62,000 bases of DNA from Phoronis australis (lineage: Eukaryota; Phoronida; Phoronidae): assembly GCA_002633005.1 (NCBI GenBank), contig NMRA01000042.1, positions 1 through 62,000 of the forward strand, read 5' to 3'. How positions within the stretch are numbered: position 1 is the stretch's first letter; each line of letters starts with the position of its first letter. This document shows, one piece after another, positions 22,006 to 33,323 of this stretch. The position numbers and the translations under genes are program-made. A model generated the notes under the pieces. The model searched no databases. It saw only the letters and a list, made by a program, of their open reading frames with translations, and was not told where the DNA came from.

Positions 22006-25000
22006 CTACAAAAGAAAACGGAAAGATCTTGACTAAAATCACACCCAATTCATCATCACCCAACCCTATTGCCGCAGTGCTCCACCATCGTCACCGTCGT
22101 ATACGAATTGCCGACGTCACCAAGATCATTGTCACCATCATCACTTTCGTCATGGTAACTGGGAGTAATGTTATAGTCCCAGACTGTAAGTAGCCATCGA
22201 AAATTGTTTGTCTGTTTGTAGACTAACTTTCATAGATTTTGGTTTTTGGCTCACTTTTCACTAAAATTTAGCAAAAACGAAAGGTAAAATTGATAGCAAA
22301 ACAACGACATCAATGATAGGGTCGATTTTTTATACCAGTGATCAAAATGAGATATCAAAATGCGGTCAGTTTCTTAAAAAATCATTTCGTTTCCGTCTGT
22401 GCCCCTATATGTTAGACTTTTTATAAAAATCACGTAAGTCCTATTTTTGATAGCCCTTAATGAAACACTGGAACATTTTGACAACAATTTCCATCCGCAT
22501 TTTGGGGAGTTGCGCATAAAGCATAGTACATGAAAGTTTCAGCCAAATCCGATCACTCGTCGTTTCTGAGACACATGTATGATGTTCCGACGTTAGCCAT
22601 GGGCATTGTAACCTTAGATAGCGGGAATCGAATTTGAACTCGAAAACGTTTGCTGGCTTGCGCAAGTAGCCAATTACCTTCATAAAGCGGTTCTAAAGTT
22701 CTAAGGTTATGTAGAAACCTCGACTAAAATTGCGTAAATTTGGCCATACTAAAGTGGCTGATTGAATTCGAATGAAATTTTAACACAATGCGCTTTATGA
22801 AACGTTTTCCGAATCGTGGTTAGGAATTGTCTTTGAAATATCCCATTTTTTGCATGAGGGACAGTCGAAAAACGTGACTTCAGACAAAAACTAAAACAAA
22901 ATGTTACTTTTGAAAACTGTACAGCGCTTTCGAAAATTCATCTACAACAAAGAAATTTGTTCTGCAGCGAATGTGCCTTTCTTTTTTCTAAACTTCGAAA
23001 AAGCACGCAATCACATAACCACGTCCATGGCAAACTGATGGTATAATGTTCCAAATCAAACGCTAGAGGTGCTGTATTTAAAAAAACAACATATACTTTC
23101 ACCGTACAGTATTGCATATATTAGGTTAAATTCACAAACGTGTCGACAAGGATAACCAAGAAAGGTGTTAAAACCACGGCTATCTTCGGAACATCATATC
23201 TCAGAGATGGCCTATCGCTTTCATGCGAAACTTCCATATACTTGCATGCTCCATGCACTAATCTACAGAAAGTAGCTAGCAATTGATTTTCAAATGATCC
23301 ACTTTTAAGGAGGTTCTATAGAAATAAATTATTTTTATTGAAGCAATGCACAAAAGAAAAAATAAATAACAGCTTAAAAACATTATCAGTGTTTTTGAGA
23401 ATTTACAATGAACTTTTATCAAGGGAATTGGTCACGTTCTTTGATGTCGTCTTTACTACAAGAACGCACCTTACTTTTTCACTAAATGTTACAATATGAT
23501 CACGTGACCCCGGCAATCAATGGAAGATTGGCATCAAGTTAAAAATCAAATTCTTCATACAGGATTTCTACTTTCAGAAATTCAGTTGAATTTTACGTTT
23601 TGTTGAACGCATGACATTGTCGATACGTTACAAATGCGAGCACTGATCTAGGCCTACATGCACCTGGTAATCGTTAACAAAAACGACACTAGTAACACAT
23701 TGACCCACTTTTGCCAAAGCGAAAAATCAATATTTTACACCTATTCGCCAAAATACCAAGGACCCAGTAAGCACAGTTTGACTTGCATAAGGCACTGAAG
23801 AAGCGTAACCGCACGTCAGCTAATGGAACTGGCGATAGTCTACTACGACAACGACGGACTCACACGTGACCAGCTATAATATCATATCCGTGTACCTGAG
23901 ACTTGTAGAACGCTCGGGCATCGTGATGTCTGAGAGTGAACCTGTGTAAACGGAATTCCTCTCGCAGCACTCCCATGCTTCTTTTGCTACCTTATAAAGG
24001 CGTCTTGACAGTACTTCTTGTTCACGGTTATATTCAGGCAAAACTTTCCATCTACCACACCTGTACTGAGTCACGACTGGGTTGGAGGATCTTCGATATC
24101 AATGCCCAGCCTACGTACACAAATTTTTCTTGCGGTATGGCAACCACTTGACACTCAACGTCACATGACCGTCATATCTGCTGATAAGATTACGACACCG
24201 TACTCAGCTAGGCTTGCGACACTGAGCGCTGCTTATCGCGCATGATTGCGAAATATGCCTTACTCGGTTAGTTCTCGAGCGCATACAATAGCAGGCCCAT
24301 GTCATAGGACCTCTTTTATGGAGATTATGTAAACACATGGTGCGGTGATTGTGACTTCTCTAAGGTGGCATTGTTCTCGCTCGTTTCAGTGATGAGGCCT
24401 ACCTGTGAATAACTGGAACCTAAATTGTAATTGAAATTGCTAAACTAGAAATCAGAGTTGGCGTGAAGCACCTTTTGTCACGACAGCTACCTGGCTACTA
24501 GCCATGAGTTAAGTCAACTTGAAAGGGCCTTCTACAGGGGCGTAGCCAGAATTTTGAGTTGGGGGAGGGGCCGGGGCAGGGGACACGGTACTCTAGCCAG
24601 GATATTGTCTGTCAGACATTCAAGCTCCTCCCGAAATGCCAAATGGAACCAGGGTAAATTTTTCGTGCCCCCCCCTAAATCAGCTAGCTGCTCTGTGGCT
24701 AGTAATAAATAATTACTTCCGGTTATTCCCCCTACTCTGTATCCATTATCTGGGAATTAAAGCTTCACTAAACCCCGTTGACTTCGATCCATTACGGCTT
24801 TTGATCGATTTGTCTCGATTTCCTACAGTCGTAAAGTTGTTCCTGTATTGTTTTTTTTCTCAAACTTTGTTTAAGACACGACTAGACTTTCTACTTAGCG
24901 AGCTTGATATTTTTTTTAGGCGTTCGTAATTTCGGAAAAATCTCCTTTCTTCAGGTGTGCAGGTATGAAGTCGGTAAAATACCGAGAGACATAACAAACA

Positions 25001-26250
25001 AACAAACAAACAAAACCAATAATTCGTGACTGCATGTGCAACGAGTGGAATGACCATATACATAAAAACGTGTAGCTATGTATATCTTGCGAAAAATGCA
25101 AGAATGAACTTAATTGTTAACCGTTCGCGCCAGGTAATTTATTGCAAGCTGAAGCACGTAATCACATAAGCTTCCTCAGTACGAAAGTCTATCCAACGAC
25201 AGGCCCGTAGGAAGGTAAAAAGTATTGGGGGGAGGGGGGAGGCCACAAACCAATTCGGCTTCGCCAACCTACCTTTCTATCGCCACATTCCCCCGTTCTC
25301 TGGATATCACCATAATTGTACTGACCCCCCACGTCCTCCATAGGTGGGTTGAGATGCAGCCCATCAAGATTTGAGTAACCGTGAACCACTGAACAAAAGT
25401 TTCACGGAGAGTAACAATGGTTCTAGGGCTAGCGCACTCACGGGTAGCTGGGTTCCAGCTGCAGTGGATTCGATGAACTATAGGGCTAGTCGCTGGTTCG
25501 AGTCAGCTTGAGCAGTTATGACTCACTTGAGACAGGCAGCTTAGCTCGTATCTATTCCTGTGCGCTGGCTCTAAGGTCAAGATTCGTTTTATTATGATCA
25601 AGTGTCGGGAAAACTTCATTTTATCATAGCCATTCTTTGAAGGATTTTTTGGAAACAGGTGAGGTCCCGAGAAACCTGGTATGAGTGCCTTTGTGGCCGT
25701 TTCAAAATCCCTTGATGAAACACAGCCGTGTTGCGTCAGTCATGACGTGCTCCGTGTGTGTAGTATGCACAGGAATGGAAAGCAAATGAATCAGTTTTGA
25801 AGAAAATTCATTGCGCAATAGTATTGGAAACTAACAACATCAAGGAAGTGCAAAGAGAACGTTTCCCAGTTTATGAGCAATAAGTTTAACTTTATTTATT
25901 TTTGAGTAAATAAAAATTAAAGTACTTAAAACTTGTGTATAAATATATCAGAACATGCTCATGGTCAGAACATGCGCTATCCAAACAGGATTTAGATACA
26001 TCATAGAGCACAGGACAAAGTGCCTACTGGAATGGAGCAAACATTACGGGAAATTCGGGAAAAATCAAGAAAAATAGTGGACAAAAACCATCCTATAGAA
26101 AAACAGTGAAGGGATGATAAATATAATAAGTCGCGGCACCAACCCAACCCCAGAGGGAAGATAATCGGATGGTCAAATTTTTGGCGACCGGGGATGAAAC
26201 GTATGATGGCTATGACCGCTAGGGTGGACCACTTGTAGTTTCACAAATAT
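22006..26250. other. Repeat-rich stretch without recognised coding exons
   Basis: Presumed 5' side of the Rolling-stone-like gene; no first exon found. 22440-22740 belongs to a dispersed repeat (separate entry). 24538-24680 has 'aggggcgtagccagaatttt' plus G/C-rich tracts typical of non-autonomous transposon ends. 24990-25015 is an (AAAC)n tail that may mark the 3' end of a retroposon. 25200-25250 has another G-rich repeat end. Confidence 0.4.
22440..22740 (+). repeat. Dispersed repeat, copy 1 (others near 34075 and 51330)
   Basis: Shares order and wording with 34075-34290 and 51330-51490: 'atagcccttaatgaaa', 'acaacaatttcc', 'tgaaagtttcagc', a 'tgttccgacgttagcca'-type block, and 'ttctaaggttatgtagaaacc' against 'ttctagggttctacgtaac'. 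The copies are strongly diverged. It explains the short minus-strand open frame at 22441-22683. Confidence 0.4.
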
Positions 26251-26251
26251 N

Positions 26252-26400
26252 GGGCCGTCGTGTGTGCAGCGAACATTTTCCTGGTGGAAAAAGACTTATG
26301 AGAACAACATTCCGACGGAGTTTCCTCTTAAAATTAACGTCTCTAGCATATCCACGGCGAAAGCTACAAAAGTTAAGCAACCCAAAAACTCTCAACTTGT
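26252..26400 (+). pseudogene. THAP zinc-finger fragment, frameshifted
   Basis: Right after the N at 26251 comes VCSEHFPGGK, the second half of a C2CH THAP DNA-binding domain. The expected continuation TYENNIPTEFPLK appears only after a one-base frame change at the A-run near 26290. The first Cys pair of the zinc site is not present to the left of the N. THAP domains occur in P-element-type transposases and in host factors; this short broken piece cannot be assigned to either. The frame change could be a sequencing error next to the gap. Confidence 0.45.
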
Positions 26401-26887
26401 CTGAAACCGGAGATTTCGAAATCAACGCCGATAGCCCCAATACTGAACATGACGACAGTCGTGCCCTCGGTCACACGGTCACTGATCATAGCTACGCTGT
26501 GTTTACAATTTAACGAGAGAGAGGACTTGCTTGGTATTATAAAGCAAAAAAATGAAACATGGTTTTTAGTTTGCAAATCACTCCAAATGCACACACTATC
26601 CAGCCTGCTCAAGACATGCCTGACCACAAGCTATCCCATGAGCCTTCGCACATGCGCAATGCATAGTTCGTCTGCGCTGCAAATCCGCTATTGTAGCTTA
26701 TCGAGGACCAGTCCCACAGTCAAGTCATTCTATGTATTTGCACCATCAAATACAAGTAACGCTGCGTCACATGTATGCCTTGAATCCGACCTAGAAACTG
26801 TAAATGCTCTAAGTACATGTACCATTGCGCCCACTTGTGGCGAACATGCGCTAACATATATATAGATTTGATCGCTTGTTGAATTCC

Positions 26888-26953
26888 AGAGGAAGAAGAA
26901 GAAGAAGTAGAAGAAGAAGTAAAAGGAGAAGAACTTGAGAAGAAGAAGAACTG
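26888..26953 (+). repeat. (GAA)n-rich purine tract
   Basis: Imperfect GAA/AGA repeat on the plus strand (gaggaagaagaagaagaagtag ... gagaagaagaagaactg), producing a Phe-rich spurious frame on minus. Confidence 0.85.
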
Positions 26954-26999
26954 ACAGCATTAAGGCTTCAGTTTACAGTGATTCTCAGATAACAGGACA

Positions 27000-27916
27000 T
27001 TTTAGATTAAGAAAGATGCAAAAATATAGTTTTAACGTTTCATTGTTCTTCTTAATTTATTTCATCCTCAACATCAGACACAACATAAAATATCAGCGGC
27101 TCCATCTCAAGATGAGTAGGCCTACCGTCGATGATAGCTTTACTTGAGGAGTCACATCTTAAGTCTAGTGATGTCATGTACGTTAACTAAAATTGTATAT
27201 AATTCCAAATCGTCGAAGCTCATAAAATCACAGGTGACATCTGGAGAATTAACACACTGTTAGCAAGGAATGTACTAAATAATTCTACTCTATGCATGCG
27301 CGCGCACCCAGCCTTCAATATGGGCGGCTCGAATTCCTGACTGTGTGGACCTTTTGGTAACAAATATGCGGGCGGAATAAAAAAAAGAAAAAAAAAAACG
27401 GGAGTACCACAGGTGAATTGCGCGTTTGCACATGCGCATGTTTAATGGACTGATACCTCATTTTCTCGAACTTTTTGTCTCTCTGAGGTGGACCTAAACA
27501 ACACAGATCTAGGTTCTCCTGTCTGTATCTCACGGAAAATACTTCGAAATTATCTCCGAAGAGGCCCCAAACTCCTGCTAAGTACCTTATTGGCCTGGCT
27601 ACCGGGTGTGTCCAAATACCAATAAATCCGTAAGAGCGAAATAAAACAACACGTTTTCATAAGAACTATGTGTATTTTAAGGGTTTTACATCGAAGTTTG
27701 ATGATTTATTGGTGTTAAACGATGACTTCAAGCGAGAAGCTGACACCAGTAACCCGTGTTGTGAACTCAGTGCTGAACAGACTGCGTGCGAAACCGATGA
27801 CGTCATTAGATAATTTCAACACCTCAGTCTGCTATCAGGTGTCAGGTAACGCAACCGTACGTGTCGTTATGGAGTAGAACTACTCGATCTAAATTGATAC
27901 AAATTAGGTTGTTTTT
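27000..27916. other. Intergenic stretch, nothing recognised
   Basis: AT-rich, with a poly-A-like run at 27380-27400. No coding or RNA feature supported. Confidence 0.35.
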
Positions 27917-28527
27917 TGGGTGGCATCCTTCTTAAAAAGCCATACGTCATCTGTCGCTGCATTCTAGCGTTTGGTCATATTGTTATTGCCCTGTTACAAT
28001 TTCATAAAACGTTCATTACCCTGTCACACCCAGGACTTGGACACTTGAAATACAACAACGTGTGTGTGTGTGAAAGTCTATTTGTCTGGCGCAATATTGG
28101 ATTTGGTGGTCAACTGTTGCGGAAAATCGTTACTAGGATTCTTCGGTCGAGTATCTCTCAGCCCACCAGTCACAGTCACAGACATTTTTATCAGACATTC
28201 GACGTAAAACAGCGGATAAAATNTGGGTAGCATCCTTCTTAAAAAGCCATACGTCATCTGTCGCTGCATTCTAGCGTTTGGTCATATTGTTATTGCCCTG
28301 TTACAATTTCATAAAACGTTCATTACCCTGTAACACCCAGGACTTGGACACTTGAAATACAACAACGTGTGTGTGTGAAAGTCTATTTGTCTGGCGCAAT
28401 ATTGGATTTGGTGGTCAACTGTTGCGGAAAATCGTTACTAGGATTCTTCGGTCGAGTATCTCTCAGCCCACCAGTCACAGTCACAGACATTTTTATCAGA
28501 CATTCGACGTAAAACAGCGGATGAAAT
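27917..28527 (+). repeat. Tandem ~305-bp duplication split by a one-base gap (probable assembly artefact)
   Basis: 27917-28222 and 28224-28527 are near-identical (catccttcttaaaaagccat ... aaaacagcggat). They differ at a few bases and by a GT unit in the 'gtgtgtgtgtg' run, and are separated only by the N at 28223. This is the same signature as at 9567 and 13392. Confidence 0.8.
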
Positions 28528-28574
28528 TTAATGAAACAGGCATGGGTACCCATCGACATAGGGGCCGGGCCATA

Positions 28575-29460
28575 GCATAGGCAGTGACCATCGCCTCTGT
28601 TGGCCCGACCAGAGGCGATGCAGCTCCTATAGGCGCTCCATATATTTTCGGCGAATTATGCCTCGCATGTACTAAAACATCAAAGTCACGTTGTTATAAA
28701 TACCTTTTGCGCATAGAGGAACACCTTAGGAGGTTGTGGATCGTGTTTAATTCCTTCCAACTCGAACAAATACATTATCAAACTTTTTTTCGAGCAGTCC
28801 TTATTTCAATTCCCAAAATCGTGAACTCACCATTTTCACTCGTTGCACGCAAGAGATATGACCTCATTCTTTTTACCAGTCCGAAGGTGAGAAGTTGCAG
28901 TCCTACCGGGGGACTTAAAAAGTTGAAAATGTCAAATATGTGCACAAAGACTATTAAATGTCATATCAACAGCATTTATTTTTATCAAATACAAACAATA
29001 ATTCATTGAAATACAATCAGTTTCAAGAATGGCCAATTAAAGACAAGTAGTGGTGGCATTTATGGAAACGAACATTTGACTGACTAGACCGCAATGGCTC
29101 ATCTTTGGCCTATTTAAAGATTGAGGTCATGAAGTCACGTCACCTAGCGAATGCGATAAAAATTGAAGCGTGCGCAGTATAAAAATGGTGAGTTCATGAT
29201 TTTGGGAACTGAAATAGGGACTGCTCGAAGAAAAAGTTTGATAACGGGAGTATTTGTTCGAGTTGGAAGGAATTAAACACATCGACAACCTCCTAAGGTG
29301 TTCCTCGATGCTCAAAACGTATTTATAACAACGTGACTTTGATGTTTTAGTCGGTGCGAGGCATACTATGCCAAAAAGTTTCCGGCGTATGGAGCGCCCA
29401 TAGGAGCTGCATTGCCTCTGGTCGGGCCAATAGAGGCGATGGTCATTGCCTAGGGTATGC
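28575..29460. repeat. Foldback element: ~290-bp inverted arms with ~310-bp spacer
   Basis: The left arm (about 28575-28850) and right arm (about 29165-29460) are inverted copies. Both start from the outside with 'taggca(g/a)tgaccatcgcct', continue with 'aaaacatcaaagtcacgttg', 'aggaacaccttaggaggttg' and 'aattccttccaactcgaaca', and end inside at 'gaactcacca'. The copies differ by substitutions and small indels. No transposase. It is likely a non-autonomous foldback/MITE-like element. Confidence 0.75.
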
Positions 29461-29779
29461 ATTGAGTTATTATTAACACATACTGTGAGTGACTTTGAAG
29501 ACTATTTAGTTTATATTTTGAACAAATCCATGGAAATCTGTGGAGGTTCACTCGAGCTTTCCTCTCCAGGAGCCATTTTGGGAAAGTTACACAAAATTAC
29601 ACCATTTCTCAAGCAAAAAGTCATAGCCACACAAATTCCTGCGTATGTCTTCACGTGTTACTTTAATTTGCAGTTGTCATCAACCAGGTCAGGTGTTCTG
29701 CTCAGTATTGGGCTTGTTATGGCCTAAATACATAACGTCAATTGTTTGTGTTGATCATGCTTGCTGAGAAAGTTAATGG

Positions 29780-29995
29780 CAACCAAAACAGAAATCGACG
29801 ATAGCCCCTCAAGACATCTGGAGGTTTTCAGCGAATTCCTCATGCTGATTAAAACATCAAGGACATGTTACTACTTGTGCATAGAGGGACACCGCAACGT
29901 GAACAAATTAATACTCCAGGAATCAAACGTTTTTTCTAACAATCCTTCGTTCACTTGCCGAAAACAGCAGCTGGCCATTTTTGCGCTGTTCTCAT
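29780..29995 (+). repeat. Diverged third copy of the foldback arm
   Basis: Follows the left arm in order: 'ttttcagcgaattcctcatg', 'attaaaacatcaaggacatg', 'gtgcatagagggacacc', then 'aacaatccttcgttcac'. It is much more diverged than the two arms, implying an older insertion of the same family beside the foldback. Confidence 0.45.
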
Positions 29996-30338
29996 CGGGG
30001 CATATAACGTCATAAGGTTATTAAATTGTGTTACGCAATACTTGTTGTTTTTAATCACGTTTAATATTTGGATAGTCAAATCGGGATTACAAACCCTCCC
30101 CAAGTTTGAGCTCAACTGTTGCATTTAAAATTGAAACTATCTGGTATTGCTGTGAAATAAATGACGACTGGGACACTTACCTTTGCCAGCCATGTTGGAG
30201 ACTTGCGCAGCTGCTAGAATTCGTCTAGAATTTCATTGTCCTAAATTTTAGAAACTGTCTCAAGTTGGAGAATTTTTGTCATAGTAGTGCTTATTTCAGC
30301 TTTTAAATTTTAACATCATTTGGTTTTTGTTTTCAGAA

Positions 30339-33280
30339 ATGTCACATGAGTGCGAGGCTAACAAATCACATGCAGAGACAGAATTCACAAGAAAGGTCAG
30401 CAAAGGTCAACTGGAATTTTACTACTTAAAAGTCTGCATGTAAGTGAGAAGCTGTATAAAATCTCCTACACATGTCATTTTTGACACTTCATGGTGTTAA
30501 TGGTAAACATTGCCATTCCTGAGTAATAAACGTGTCAGAATAGTCCTTTTATGAGTTTATAACAATAACACGAGATTATGTGAGACTTAACTGTGACGTC
30601 ACCAGAAGGGGGGAAAGCTTATCGTTTGGCCATTTGCCCGATACGGTAGCTGAGTGTATTCTGTGGTTTACTTCGAGTTGATAATCTTTTAATGTGAAAA
30701 ATGCCAAACAAGCATTGCTGTTATGGCAAATGAAATTCAGATTTGCACTACAATGCGTTCCATCGCGTTCTGTACTTATTTTGTCCCGTGTATTTTAAAC
30801 GGGCGGAAGGCGAAATCCGCTCACTCATCCTCACTGATTAAGTTTTCACCTCGTCAAAAATTCATTCTACACCTAAAAAGGCGCTTACTTTTTTCAATGA
30901 TTATTTCTTCTTCTAAACATATCTTCGATGAAGCATAGCTATGGGAATTCAGGTGACTTTGGCAAAGAATTCCAACTCCATTTTTTGGTTACCGTTAAGT
31001 TTGACCACGCGCTAGATAACCACAAAGTATTTCAAGTGAGTCAGGTGAGTATGAGGCAAAGGCTAGCGCGAGACTGAGCGAAGGGCGTGACCTGGTGCGT
31101 GACACTTGCACAATAGCCTTCATAGTTGGAAAATATCAAGTGAAATCTGTAAGATTTGTGTCCCTTGGACCTTTTGTTCCTCAAAATGGTGCTCGGTGAG
31201 AGAAACTCGAGCGCACCGCGAGGTTTCCATGGATATGTTCAAGTTATTTTTAGACTAAATTGTATCCAGAGTCAGGGTATGTGCTAATTATAACTCCATG
31301 TGCACATATGCATGTTTCAATTGATTATTTTTGCTGTATTTGGAAATGAATAAGTTTTTATGAACTCTACACTTCAAGCTATCTTTTCATGCAACCTCAA
31401 CTGGCACAAATACAATATCAACAAGGAAAACAATATGAAAACCATCCTTGTGAACACATATTAAGCAACTAAAAGGTATACATCAACGCCGTCTGAAATT
31501 TTGAATAAACTAAGATTACAGAACAACTCTCTTGGCAACGGAAGTCAACAGGATGCCCATGAATTTTTACTATGGTTACTGAACCAATGGCACGTAGACA
31601 CACTTGCTCACAACGCTGATAATGTAACGTCTGAGGTTACTAGTACCTTCCAACACGTAAAGAAGCAAACTAGGAGTTGTAATAACTGCTCAACAACAAA
31701 GGAAAAAACACAGATAGACTGGGAGTTGACCGTCTACCTCCCAACGCTAAGGAAAGAAATAACTATGCAGGAGTTGTGGCACAGCTTGTGGACGTCGTTG
31801 GACATCGAGGACTTTAGTTGCCCACACTGTAATAGTCTCGGTGGCCAGCTCACATGGTCATTAGTAAAACCCGCCAAAATACCTTTGTATTCATATCGTA
31901 CGAACCGCGACTAATGGTGAAAAAATCAACACAAAGATTTCCTCGTATGACCTCTCCGGCTACAAAATAAAAGCAGTCATTGAACACCATGGAAGAAACA
32001 CGACGGGTGGTCATTACACATGCTGTGTTAAATCGTCAGCATGGGAATGGATAAATTTTGACGACTCTACAGTCACAAGTACATGCAAGCCTCCCCTGGA
32101 TGCCTACATTGCAATATATGAATTATAAACCAACAAGGGAAATCAACATAAAAATATGGCGCAATTTCAACATCAACGTCGCATATCACATCTGATGCAG
32201 CCAAGTCAAGTTATTTTTGAAATTCATCCTGGTACGGGAATTGGGGATAGTTAGGCCTATAAAAGATCTTTAACCCAGCCGCAGAGCGTCTAAAGCCGCG
32301 CACAGTACCAGTGACTGCTGGCAACTCATCGGAGACTCAACTTTAACATCCTTCGCCGCAGAGATAACAACTCTTGGGCTGTCTCCGGTGAGTCCATTCT
32401 TTGTTGAATGATGTTTAGGTAAATTCGCCCCTGTATGCCTGCGGCATTCTGGCCTAGACAGGATCGAGTTCCAATTTCAGTCCATTCACAGCTTCGCACA
32501 GCATAACATGTTTACATTTTCTTTGTCCATTCACAGTTATTCCACGATCCATCGACCATCCCTTAATCATGTTAATGTTTTAATTGTAAAATTCTCCATA
32601 AGAATTCGGTAAGATTTTGCATGTGTAGCAAAGACTCTGGGCAAAACAAGAACAATATGGCAGGTTTTGCCCTCCTTCCGGTGACATCACCTTGACTAAC
32701 TGGAAACTTGCAAGTGAGCTATTATTGAGTGAAGACTGAATGATTTCAGTTAAAGTAAGGGTATGTTTCCTAATCAAAGCGATTTTTGTAGATACTGTTC
32801 TATTCATTTCATCTGTATTAAAAGTATAGTCAGGGTGAGGCATTTAACGTCTGCATTTAAGGTCTAGTATCATTTCTGTGGTTTGTGGTTTTTTACTTTA
32901 AAATTGAGTTAGAATTACATGTATTTGATGTAAATCTGTCAGCAGCAATACATTTTCTGATAGATTGGGCTACTGTTTCAACTCCTTTTGGTTTACTTAT
33001 ATTTCAATGAGAAATTTCTCATCTGTCCTTGTGGAATGACAAATTTGACAAAATTTTATGCAAAGATGTGGTAGGTATGAACCAGCAGCTGTTGATTTTC
33101 ATACAAATTTGATGACAGTCGCAAACCTTGTTGGCTTCTTTAAAGTTTTCCATAAGGAAATCTTTTTCCATTCGTAAATGACAGCTGAAACGGTATAATG
33201 TTCAGCCCTCAGCAGTCAAAAAATTATGAAGACTTGGACAAAATCCCATCTTGCAATTACAAAATTGAGCTCACACACGT

Positions 33281-33323
<43 letters not shown>

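Noticed and set aside
28584-29462. 141-codon plus frame and 111-codon minus frame with similar peptides
   Set aside because: Similarity arises because they read the two inverted arms of the same element; no stop-free conservation beyond that and no known domain.
33277-33321. CRISPR-like or satellite array
   Set aside because: Simple CA dinucleotide repeat; no spacer structure anywhere in the window.
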